Of a stretch of 64,000 nucleotides of DNA, positions 17,024-24,041 are shown one piece after another (positions within the stretch are counted from its first letter, which is position 1; each line of letters begins with the position of its first letter). This stretch comes from Micromonospora sp. WMMD1082 (GTDB lineage: Bacteria; Actinomycetota; Actinomycetes; Mycobacteriales; Micromonosporaceae): positions 4,729,001-4,793,000 of the forward strand of contig NZ_JARUBM010000002.1 in NCBI RefSeq assembly GCF_029626175.1. Reading direction: 5' to 3'. The notes under the pieces are model-generated. The model was not told the DNA's origin. It was given only the letters and a program-made list of their open reading frames with translations, and ran no database searches. Made by a program: the position numbers and the translations under genes.

Positions 17024-18249
17024 GACGCGTCCTCGACCGGCTCGGTGGACACCTGGAACGCGTCCCGGATGTTCTTGAACCGGGCGCGGACGTCGTCGAA
17101 GTCGCGTCCCTCGCAGACGTACCAGCCGAGGACGTCGTTGGAGGCGGTCGGCGGGGCGAGCACGTCCCCGACGTCCTTCCAGACGTCCGCGTCGAGCACC
17201 GAGTCGAGCGCCCGCAGCTCGTCCGCGCCGGTGATCGCGGTGATCCGGCCGAACCGTCCGGAGCTGAGGTATTCGGTGCCGATCTCGGGGCCGACCGTGG
17301 TGGTGGGCAGGTGCCCGGGGTCGAGTTCGAGGCGGCACCACTCGCCGGCCAGGTTGATCCCTCGACCGGCGGCGATGGCGGGGACGATCGAGCCGCCGCC
17401 GGCCCGCGCGGCGGCCTCGCCGAAGAGCACCTCGCCGTCGTCGCGGAGGAAGAACTCCACATGCGCGACGCCGGTACGCATCCCGAACCCCCGCAGCACC
17501 GTGGCGTTGGCGGCCAGGATCCGCCGCTCGTCCGGGGTGAGGTCGTGCTTGCGGGATATCGTGCCGCCGGGCTCGTCGCGGAACTCCAGGATGGAGTACG
17601 TGTAGCGGGAGAGCTGGTCGAAGACGGTGACGCCGTCGCGCAGCAGCGAGTCGACGTGGTACTCGACGCCCCGGACGTACTCCTCGACCCGGTAGTCGTG
17701 CCGGTTGTCGGCGACCAGCGGCCACACCCGGTCCAGATCCGCCGCCGAGTCGACCCGGTAGGTGTCGCCGCAGGCCCAGCCGGCGTACGGCTTGATCACG
17801 ACCGGCCAGCCCGCCGTGGCGGCGAACTCCACCACCGCGCCACGGGTGTCGGGTCGGCAGGAGCGGGCGACCGGCATACCCAGCTCGGTGGCGCGACGGT
17901 GCATGACGTTCTTGTCGCGGAAGGTCAACGCCTGCTCCGGGTCGAGGCCCGGGATGCCGTGGTCCCGCCGGCAGAAGGCGGCGGTCAGCACGTCGCCCTC
18001 GAAGAGCGGGAAGATCCTGTCCACCGGATGCGCCGCGACGATCGCCGCGACGGTGGACCGGACGGCCTCCCGGTCGTCGAGGTCCGCGTGGAAGCAGGGC
18101 ATCCCGGCGGTGTCGGCGGGCGGTGGCCCGGTCGGCACCAGCGCCACCGGAGTCACGCCCAGGTCGGTGGCCGCCGCCACCACGCTGCGGAACTGGGCGG
18201 CGTACCGGCCGGCCGCGGGACGGTAGATGACGAGGATCGCGCGGTTCAT
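17014..18249 (-). CDS. ATP-grasp ligase (carboxylate-amine ligase type)
   Basis: 411-residue ATP-grasp protein. ATP-binding elements are visible: LTFRDKNVMHRRATELGMPV, VVIKPYAGWACGDTYRV (lysine and glycine-rich loop), DYRVEEYVRGVEYHVDSL, then the metal-binding block VEFFLRDDGEVLFGEAAARAGGG. The enzyme class activates a carboxylate as an acyl-phosphate and joins it to an amine, as in BacD or other amino-acid ligases. ATG at 18249 overlaps the stop of the B3/B4 gene (ATGA). By context it would form an amide or dipeptide with the amino acid made by the operon. Both substrates are unknown. Confidence 0.85.
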   Translation of the reverse strand: MNRAILVIYRPAAGRYAAQFRSVVAAATDLGVTPVALVPTGPPPADTAGMPCFHADLDDREAVRSTVAAIVAAHPVDRIFPLFEGDVLTAAFCRRDHGIPGLDPEQALTFRDKNVMHRRATELGMPVARSCRPDTRGAVVEFAATAGWPVVIKPYAGWACGDTYRVDSAADLDRVWPLVADNRHDYRVEEYVRGVEYHVDSLLRDGVTVFDQLSRYTYSILEFRDEPGGTISRKHDLTPDERRILAANATVLRGFGMRTGVAHVEFFLRDDGEVLFGEAAARAGGGSIVPAIAAGRGINLAGEWCRLELDPGHLPTTTVGPEIGTEYLSSGRFGRITAITGADELRALDSVLDADVWKDVGDVLAPPTASNDVLGWYVCEGRDFDDVRARFKNIRDAFQVSTEPVEDASCG

Positions 18250-19055
18250 CGACGGACACCCCCGTGGTTTCCGGCGGGGCTGGCCGAGAACTCGTCGCCG
18301 GTGGGCCCCGTGGTGAACACCGCACTCGTGGTGCCGGCGTCGAGGATCGCCGACCGGGTGGTGTGCGGTCGCCCGACCAGTTTCTCCAGGGCGGGGAGGA
18401 GCAGGGACATCGCGATCTCCACGTCGGCGCGGCCGTCGGGATGGGCCGTCTCGACGGTGAGCAGCAGCCGGTGCCGGCCCGGTTCGGTGCGGACCAGGTG
18501 ACCCTGACGCCAGTTCCAGCGCCGGGAGTGGGCCCGACCGTCGGCGTCGGCGTAGATCACCTCGCCCGGCTCGGGCCGTTCGGGCGCGTCCGGGGCTCCG
18601 AGCGGCAGGTAGGTCTCGCTCCCGTCGGCGGGCCGGACGGCGATCGCGGTGAGCCCGGCGACCGAGCACGAGGCCACCGGCAGCGCCGTGCCCAGCGAGA
18701 TCGCGTTGCAGAGGTCGACCAGGGCGTTGATCCGGGGCAGGCGATCTCCCCGAGCCACCCGCCGGGCGATCGACTCGGCGGCGCAGGGAAACCGGTTCGG
18801 GTTGACCCCGACGGCCTGGTACGCCGCCCGCCAGGCGGCGATCTGCGGCACCTCCGCCACGCCAGCCCGGTCCAGGCCGGCGCGGTGCAGCGCCTCCTCG
18901 GCCGTGCTGAGCAGCGACGCCGTCGTCGGATCCGCTGGCGCGACCTGCACCGCCGGTACGGCGATCAGGCCGAGGACGTACGCGGGCACGGCGGTCAGTA
19001 CCCGGTCGTCGATGCGGACCGTGAGGGCATCCGCGCCGTCTCTTGGCTGGGTCAT
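18246..19055 (-). CDS. Free-standing B3/B4 tRNA-editing-domain protein
   Basis: 269-residue homologue of the B3/B4 domain of phenylalanyl-tRNA synthetase beta subunit. The core block WRAAYQAVGVNPNRFPCAAE, with SIARRVARGDRLPRINALVD and LCNAISLGTALPVASC, is typical of stand-alone B3/B4 proteins. In PheRS this domain hydrolyses mis-charged Tyr-tRNA(Phe). Here it is translationally coupled to the ATP-grasp gene (ATGA), suggesting removal of a toxic amino-acid analogue from tRNA or binding of an aminoacyl group. The ATG at 19055 is preceded by GAGG. The gap to the amidotransferase gene (113 bp) is the largest in the operon. Catalytic activity is unproven for many family members. Confidence 0.8.
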   Translation of the reverse strand: MTQPRDGADALTVRIDDRVLTAVPAYVLGLIAVPAVQVAPADPTTASLLSTAEEALHRAGLDRAGVAEVPQIAAWRAAYQAVGVNPNRFPCAAESIARRVARGDRLPRINALVDLCNAISLGTALPVASCSVAGLTAIAVRPADGSETYLPLGAPDAPERPEPGEVIYADADGRAHSRRWNWRQGHLVRTEPGRHRLLLTVETAHPDGRADVEIAMSLLLPALEKLVGRPHTTRSAILDAGTTSAVFTTGPTGDEFSASPAGNHGGVRR

Positions 19056-19168
19056 CGTGAACCTCGTGGAGTCGAGTTGATGCGAGCGGGTCGACTGTAG
19101 GCAGCGGGACGACCACCGGTTGTGGCCAATTCCGGGAGATCCGGTCAGACCAATCCTCGTTTCCACCC

Positions 19169-19753
19169 TCAGGCCGGCAGTGCCGCGGGCGCGCCGCGCA
19201 GGAAGTTGTCGAACAGGCGGAGCCCGTCCTCGGTCAGCACGCTCTCCGGATGGAACTGGACCCCCTCGACCCGCAGGCTGTGGTGGCGTATCCCCATCAC
19301 GTAGCCGTCGTCGACGGACCGCGCGGTGACCGCCAGCGCCGCGGGGACGGGGTCGGCGACGATGAGCGAGTGGTAGCGGGCGACGGTCAGTTGGGCCGGC
19401 GCCCCGGCGAAGACGCCGCGCCCGTCGTGCTCGACCAGACTGGTCTTGCCGTGCATGAGGTGCCGGGCGACCGCGATGGTGCCGCCGTAGGCCAGCCCGA
19501 TGGCCTGGTGGCCCAGGCAGACCCCGAGCAGCGGGATCCGGCCGGCGAAGGCGCGTACCAGCTCGACGTGACCGGACTCGGCGGCGTGCCCGGGCCCGGG
19601 GCCGAGGACCATCGCGTCCGGTCGTAGGGCGGCGAGTTGCTCGCTGGTGCGGGTCCGGGAACGGATCACCACGGTCTGTGCGCCGAGCGTCCGCAGGTAC
19701 TGGTCGATGATGTGGGTGAAGCTGTCGTACGCGTCGACGAGCACGATTCTCAC
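19169..19753 (-). CDS. Class I glutamine amidotransferase, anthranilate-synthase component II-like
   Basis: 194-residue TrpG/PabA-type amidotransferase giving ammonia from glutamine to the synthase encoded just upstream. DAYDSFTHIIDQYLRTLGA at the N-terminus, GPGPGHAAESG, the nucleophile elbow GVCLGHQAIGLAYGG with catalytic Cys, and VQFHPESVLTEDG with catalytic His and Glu are all present. The GTG at 19753 (VRIVLVDAYD) overlaps the synthase stop by GTGA, so the two subunits are coupled. Location in the operon, away from other trp or folate genes, points to specialised rather than housekeeping use. Confidence 0.9.
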   Translation of the reverse strand: MRIVLVDAYDSFTHIIDQYLRTLGAQTVVIRSRTRTSEQLAALRPDAMVLGPGPGHAAESGHVELVRAFAGRIPLLGVCLGHQAIGLAYGGTIAVARHLMHGKTSLVEHDGRGVFAGAPAQLTVARYHSLIVADPVPAALAVTARSVDDGYVMGIRHHSLRVEGVQFHPESVLTEDGLRLFDNFLRGAPAALPA

Positions 19754-21312
19754 GGCAATAGCTCCTCGCCGGTCAGGGCCCAGTAGGAGGCGCTCATCTT
19801 GGCCAGGGTCTCCCGCCATTCGGCCCGGGGTGTGGAGTCGGCCACCACCCCGGCGGATGCCTGCGTCCGGTACCGGTGGCCGTCGCCGACGATGGTGCGG
19901 ATGCAGAGCGCCAGGACCGCGAAGCCGCGTACGTCGACCAGGCCGATCGCGCCGGCGTAGACGCCCCGGGCATCGTCCTCCAACCCGTCGATGATCTCCA
20001 TCGATCGCAGCTTGGGGGCGCCGGTCATGGTGCCGGCCGGGAAGGCCGCGCAGATCGTCGTCCACACGTCGGCGTCCGGGGTGAGCCGGCCGGAGACGGT
20101 GGAGACCAGATGGTGCACGTACGCGAACGGCTCGGCCTCGAGCATCGTGTCGACGCTGAGGGTGCCCGGCGCGCAGACCCGGCCGATGTCGTTGCGGCAC
20201 AGGTCGACGAGCATGACGTGCTCCGCCCGCTCCTTCTCGCTGGCCAGCAGGTCCGCCACCCGCCGCTGGTCGGTCTCGGGGTCGGCGTCCCGTGCCGTGG
20301 TGCCGGCGATCGGACGCATCGACACCCGGCCGTCCGCGATGCGGAGGAAGAGTTCCGGGCTGGCCCCGATGACCGCGCGCCTCGCCCAGGGGGCCAGATA
20401 CATGTACGGCGAGGGGCTGCGGTGCCGCAGCCGCCGGTAGACCTCCAGCGGCGTGAGATCGGTGTCGACCTCGATCCGATGCCCGATCTGGATCTGGTAA
20501 CTGTCGCCGACCTCGATGTGCCGGAGGCACTGCTCGACGCGAGCGGCGAAGGTCTCCTCGTCCAGGTTGTCGCGGATCAGCGTGGCCGGCGGGGCGGGCG
20601 GCACGGCGTGGCGCTCCTCGGGCAGCCCGGCGACCAGCTCGGCCACCCGGGGCACCGGCTCGGGCGGTAGGTGCGGGCCGGCGCTGCTGAGCTGGTGCAC
20701 GCTGCCGGTGGGCAGGTCCCACCAGACGGTGTGCCGGAACAGCGCGAGGGTGCAGCGCGGCACGTCGTCGACCACCCGCTTGACGGTGAGTTCGTCCATG
20801 TCGCGGGCGGCCTCGTAGGCCAGGGTGGTGAGAAAGCCGAAGGCGAAACCGGCCGTCGTCGCCGTCGTCTCGACCGCGAACGCGTGCTGCACCGCTCGCA
20901 CGGCGGTCCACATCTCGGCCGGACCGGCGACCGGCCAGACGTACGGTGCGGCGCGATGATGCCGCTGCGGCTCGCCCAGGACGGCGGTGAGCACCGTGGC
21001 GAGCTGCTGGCCGAGCGCGCCGTCGGCGGACAGTTCGAGCCGGTCGGCGATGATCCGCAACTCGGCGAGGCGTCCCCAGCCCACCGCCGCCGCCCGCCGG
21101 TCAGGCGCCGGCCCGTCCAGGCTTTCGAACAGATAAATGTCGTCCTGAAAGCGATTTTTGGACAAAGCCGTGTAGAGCGACAAGGGATCGATTGACGACA
21201 GTGTGATGGTTGTCACGTTGACGGGAATTGTGCCGGAAAGTGGCGTACGTCCTTGGATCCGCGAATGCGAATACGCGGGATTCCCATCCACTCCGGGCGA
21301 CGACGCAGGCAT
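19750..21312 (-). CDS. Chorismate-utilising anthranilate/ADIC synthase component I-like
   Basis: 520-residue chorismate-binding enzyme. The C-terminal catalytic half includes SYQIQIGHRIEV, SPSPYMYLAPW, IGASPELFLRI, MRPIAGTTARDADPETD, VDLCRNDIGRV, FPAGTMTGAPK and ASAGVVADS. In the signature PIxGT the variable residue is Ala, as in TrpE and ADIC synthases, not the Lys of para-directed PabB enzymes. Ortho-amination to 2-amino-2-deoxyisochorismate or anthranilate is therefore expected. The sequence RDADPETD differs from the common RPRG after PIAGT. ATG at 21312 has AGGAGG 6 nt upstream. It is the first gene of the operon, divergent from the second MocR gene. Confidence 0.85.
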   Translation of the reverse strand: MPASSPGVDGNPAYSHSRIQGRTPLSGTIPVNVTTITLSSIDPLSLYTALSKNRFQDDIYLFESLDGPAPDRRAAAVGWGRLAELRIIADRLELSADGALGQQLATVLTAVLGEPQRHHRAAPYVWPVAGPAEMWTAVRAVQHAFAVETTATTAGFAFGFLTTLAYEAARDMDELTVKRVVDDVPRCTLALFRHTVWWDLPTGSVHQLSSAGPHLPPEPVPRVAELVAGLPEERHAVPPAPPATLIRDNLDEETFAARVEQCLRHIEVGDSYQIQIGHRIEVDTDLTPLEVYRRLRHRSPSPYMYLAPWARRAVIGASPELFLRIADGRVSMRPIAGTTARDADPETDQRRVADLLASEKERAEHVMLVDLCRNDIGRVCAPGTLSVDTMLEAEPFAYVHHLVSTVSGRLTPDADVWTTICAAFPAGTMTGAPKLRSMEIIDGLEDDARGVYAGAIGLVDVRGFAVLALCIRTIVGDGHRYRTQASAGVVADSTPRAEWRETLAKMSASYWALTGEELLP

Positions 21313-21381
21313 CGCGAACCTCCTCTGAGTAGCTCGCCTCCCGCGCCACCGGCACCGCCTGGTGCTGGCGCGACACGTCGA

Positions 21382-21441
21382 GCCTTCCCCCGTGCAGGGC
21401 CATGCCTTTCCGGGCAGGCCATGCCTTCCCCGTGCGGGGCC
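21382..21441. promoter_or_regulatory. Direct repeats in the divergent promoter region, candidate MocR operators
   Basis: The 287-bp region between the synthase gene and the MocR gene contains near-identical copies GCCTTCCCCCGTGCAGGGCC (21382-21401) and GCCTTCCCCGTGCGGGGCC (21423-21441), about 41 bp apart or four helical turns. Overlapping copies of GGCCATGCCTT lie at 21399-21409 and 21418-21428. MocR regulators usually bind direct repeats between themselves and their targets. No clear -35/-10 pair was identified, so promoter positions are open. Confidence 0.5.
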
Positions 21442-21599
21442 GCGCCGTCCGCCGGACGCTGGTCATGCGTCCATGTCCCGGCGGGCGCGCAAAAGATTGC
21501 CTCGGCGTCCGGCGGTCGGCGATTGCGCGGCCGGGAAACACTTTCGCCAAACGCGGTCGGCTCTGTCCATACCACTTCGACGGGCACGGAGGTGACCAC

Positions 21600-23003
21600 T
21601 TGGCATGGGATCTAAATCTGTCAATTGATCGCGATTCGCGGGAGACCCTGGCGGCGCAGCTCCGCAGTGCGGTGCGGCGGCACATCGAGGAGGGCGCGCT
21701 GCACCCCGGCGTCCGGGTGCCGTCGAGTCGCCAACTCGCGGCGGACCTGGGGGTGTCCCGCAGTGTGGTGGTGGAGGCGTACGAACAGCTCTGCGCCGAG
21801 GGCTATCTGGTCTCTCGGCGTGGCTCCGGCACCCTGGTGGCGGCGGCCCGGAGCGAGATCGGCTCCGCGCTCACCCCGGACGACCGGCCGCCCCCGGCCG
21901 AAGTGGTGGACCTGCGCACCGGCGGCTCGGACACCTCCACCTTCCCGCGCCAGGACTGGATCCGCTGCGTCAGCTCGGTGATCAGCTCCGCCGGTCCGCG
22001 GGAGCTGGGCTACGGCCCTCCGTCCGGACTGGCCTCGACCCGGCACACCCTCGTCGGCTATCTCGGCCGGGTACGCGCTGTCCGCACCCGACCCGAGCAT
22101 CTCATGATCACTTCTGGGTTCGCTCAGGGGCTCGCGATGCTCTGCCGCGTGCTGCGGGACGCCGGCCACGACCGGATCGGTGTGGAGGACCCGGGGCATC
22201 CCGGCGAATGGAGGTTCATCGCCGATGCCGGCCTGCGCCCGGTCGCGATACCGGTGGACGGCGACGGCATCCGCGTCGACGAGCTGATCGCCAGCGGTGT
22301 GCGGACCGTGCTCACCACGCCGGCCAGCCAGTTCCCGACCGGCGCGGTGCTCAGCACCGGCCGCAGGGAGCAACTGGTCGCCTGGGCCTGCGCGGTGGAC
22401 GGCTACATCATCGAGGACGACTTCAATGCCGGCTGGGTGGCCCCGGCCCGGCGGATGCCGGCCCTGCAGAGCCTCGCCCCCGATCGGGTGGTCTACGCCG
22501 GCAGCGCCAGCAAGGTCCTCGCGCCGGCCCTGCGGCTGGGTTGGGTCGCCACCCCGGCCGAGCTGACCGGGCCCGTCGAGCGGGTCCGGGCCAGCTGGGA
22601 CATCGGCTGCTCCGGGATCGAGCAGCTCGCCTTCGCCCGGCTGGTCGACATCGGAGCCTTCGACCGGCACCTGCGCCGGCTGCGCGCCGAGTCGCACCGG
22701 CGCCGGCAGGCCGTACACCACTTCCTCGCCCGGCGCCTGCCCCGCGTCACCGTGTTCGGCCGGGAGGGTGGCGCTCAGACGTACCTGGAGCTGCCCCGAG
22801 AGTGTGCCGAGAAACTGCTGGTCCAGGCCGCCCGACGGCGTGCGGTGCTGGTCCGGGGAGGGCGTTTCTACGCGCTGCGCGACGACGACCGGGCGCCCGC
22901 GCTGGTGGTCGGCCACGCCGGGGTGTCCGGGGCGGCACTGAGCCGGGGTCTGGCCGGGATCGCCGCCGCGTACCGCGACGTCACCGAGCACCGCGGCGGG
23001 TGA
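21600..23003 (+). CDS. Second MocR-type regulator (GntR HTH + aminotransferase-like domain)
   Basis: About 467 residues. The GntR winged helix is near the N-terminus (TLAAQLRSAVRRHIEEGALH, PSSRQLAADLGVSRSVVVEA), followed by an aminotransferase-like domain. The PLP lysine is present in GSASKVLAPALRLGW, but the segment usually reading EDDYDSEFR is EDDFNAGWVA, losing the Tyr and Glu positions, so ligand binding may differ. The TTG at 21600 (LAWDLNLSID) is chosen since GGAGGTGA ends 5 nt upstream; upstream ATGs lack a site and precede the GC-poor segment. It is divergent from the biosynthetic operon and the likeliest pathway-specific regulator. Confidence 0.85.
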   Translation: MAWDLNLSIDRDSRETLAAQLRSAVRRHIEEGALHPGVRVPSSRQLAADLGVSRSVVVEAYEQLCAEGYLVSRRGSGTLVAAARSEIGSALTPDDRPPPAEVVDLRTGGSDTSTFPRQDWIRCVSSVISSAGPRELGYGPPSGLASTRHTLVGYLGRVRAVRTRPEHLMITSGFAQGLAMLCRVLRDAGHDRIGVEDPGHPGEWRFIADAGLRPVAIPVDGDGIRVDELIASGVRTVLTTPASQFPTGAVLSTGRREQLVAWACAVDGYIIEDDFNAGWVAPARRMPALQSLAPDRVVYAGSASKVLAPALRLGWVATPAELTGPVERVRASWDIGCSGIEQLAFARLVDIGAFDRHLRRLRAESHRRRQAVHHFLARRLPRVTVFGREGGAQTYLELPRECAEKLLVQAARRRAVLVRGGRFYALRDDDRAPALVVGHAGVSGAALSRGLAGIAAAYRDVTEHRGG

Positions 23004-23075
23004 GGTTCGACCGGTCCCGCGCCACCGTCGTCTGGTCCGGACCGGGCGACTCCTGCTCTCTCCGCGCGTCACACG

Positions 23076-23153
23076 TTGCGTTTTCGTCGGGGGGAGGGTG
23101 TACTGTCAGCAGCAGTTAGAACGAGTGTTCGATTGCCTCGAACGTTCGTTCCA
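23076..23153 (+). promoter_or_regulatory. SOS promoter with two LexA boxes
   Basis: Two matches to the actinobacterial LexA consensus (GAAC-N4-GTTC with flanking T/A) lie in tandem: TAGAACGAGTGTTCGA at 23117-23132 and TCGAACGTTCGTTCCA at 23138-23153, 21 bp or two helical turns apart. A possible -35 TTGCGT (23076-23081) and -10 TACTGT (23101-23106), 19 bp apart, lie just upstream, so bound LexA would sit over the start of transcription. The downstream genes (HEPN, imuA', imuB, dnaE2) are a classical SOS mutagenesis set. Confidence 0.8.
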
Positions 23154-23259
23154 ACCCCTCTCGGGGGCGGGTGTTTCGCGGCACCGGCTCCCGACAGGTG
23201 CGGTGCCGCGGACCGCACCTGGGCTCCGGGCAGTCGCGAGTCCGGGCCCGTCAGGCAGG

Positions 23260-23301
23260 CCGTCGTCCGCCGCCCAACGACCCCCGGGCGGCGGACGACG
23301 G
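23260..23301. repeat. 16-bp perfect inverted repeat in the SOS leader
   Basis: Arms CCGTCGTCCGCCGCCC (23260-23275) and its exact complement (23286-23301) with a 10-nt loop. No U-tract follows, so it is not a canonical terminator. Confidence 0.8.
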
Positions 23302-23313
23302 ACCCGCCGGTAC

Positions 23314-23355
23314 GCCGGCCGGGTGTGGTGTGGGGAAGCTCCGCACCCGGCCGGC
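23314..23355. repeat. 12-bp perfect inverted repeat in the SOS leader
   Basis: Arms GCCGGCCGGGTG (23314-23325) and CACCCGGCCGGC (23344-23355) separated by 18 nt, immediately after the first hairpin. The two would fold independently in the leader RNA. Confidence 0.75.
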
Positions 23356-23462
23356 CACCCACCTGGTGCGTCTTCCTCCGCACCGACCGCCGCGGGCGTC
23401 CCGCGCCGACGGATCGATTCCGCCGTGCGTCCGCCCGCTCCGGCCCACCTGGAGGAGAGACC

Positions 23463-23912
23463 ATGCCGACCAGTCCGGCACAGGCGCCGATGGTGCCCGC
23501 GCACGTGCTGCCGCACCGCACTCCCGTCCAGTTGCTCGCGGTGGCCCGGCACGGGCTCGCCGAGGCCGCGCGGACCGGCCCCGACGGCCTCCGATACGCC
23601 GCTGCCCACCTCGCCGCCCTGCGCGCCGCCGCGGCGGTGCTCGCCGCCCGCGCCCGCCCTGCACCCAGCCGACGCCACCGGATCACCAGCGTCTGGGTCC
23701 TGCTCGCCAGCGTCGCCCCCGAGCTCGACGAGTGGGCCGCCTACTTCGCCCTCGGTGCCAGCAAACGGGCCGCCGCCGAGGCCGGCATACCCCGCGTGGT
23801 CACCGCCCGGGAGGCCGACGACCTGCTCCGTGCCGCCGAGGAGTTCGTGGCGGTGGTGGAGGCGGCGCTCGGCCTGGCGCACCAACCCGCGATCGACGGT
23901 CTCGTCGCCTGA
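23463..23912 (+). CDS. SAV_6107-family HEPN-domain protein
   Basis: 149-residue helical protein resembling the SAV_6107 HEPN family that accompanies imuA'/imuB/dnaE2 in many actinomycetes. Recognisable blocks are TPVQLLAVARHGLAEAA, the helix ITSVWVLLASVAPELDEWAA, and ASKRAAAEAGIPRVVTAREA. HEPN domains often bind nucleotides or cleave RNA, but I do not see a clear catalytic R-x4-6-H motif. ATG at 23463 has GGAGGAGAG directly upstream. As the first gene behind two LexA boxes it should be damage-inducible with the mutasome. Its biochemical role is not established. Confidence 0.75.
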   Translation: MPTSPAQAPMVPAHVLPHRTPVQLLAVARHGLAEAARTGPDGLRYAAAHLAALRAAAAVLAARARPAPSRRHRITSVWVLLASVAPELDEWAAYFALGASKRAAAEAGIPRVVTAREADDLLRAAEEFVAVVEAALGLAHQPAIDGLVA

Positions 23913-24041
23913 GTCGCGGCGTCCGGCCACCACCGGCGGGACCCAGGGTGGCCGGACGCCGCCCCGCCACGCACGTTCTTCTGATCCAACGACAGCACCA
24001 TCCACGGGCCGTGCCCGTGGTGACACGACGGGGGAGGTCCG

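Larger units (their letters stand above)
23004..23462 (+). other. Gene-free leader region of the SOS mutasome cassette
   Basis: 459 bp without a convincing gene. It holds a candidate promoter, two LexA boxes (23117-23153) and two perfect hairpins (23260-23301 and 23314-23355) upstream of the HEPN gene. The reading frame of the HEPN gene is open upstream to 23076, but the strong GGAGGAGAG site before the ATG at 23463 fixes the start there. Confidence 0.6.

Noticed and set aside
14476..21312. Housekeeping tryptophan operon
   Set aside because: trpC, trpD, trpF and trpA are absent, the TrpB is of the TrpB2 type, and the other genes are specialised-metabolism enzymes.
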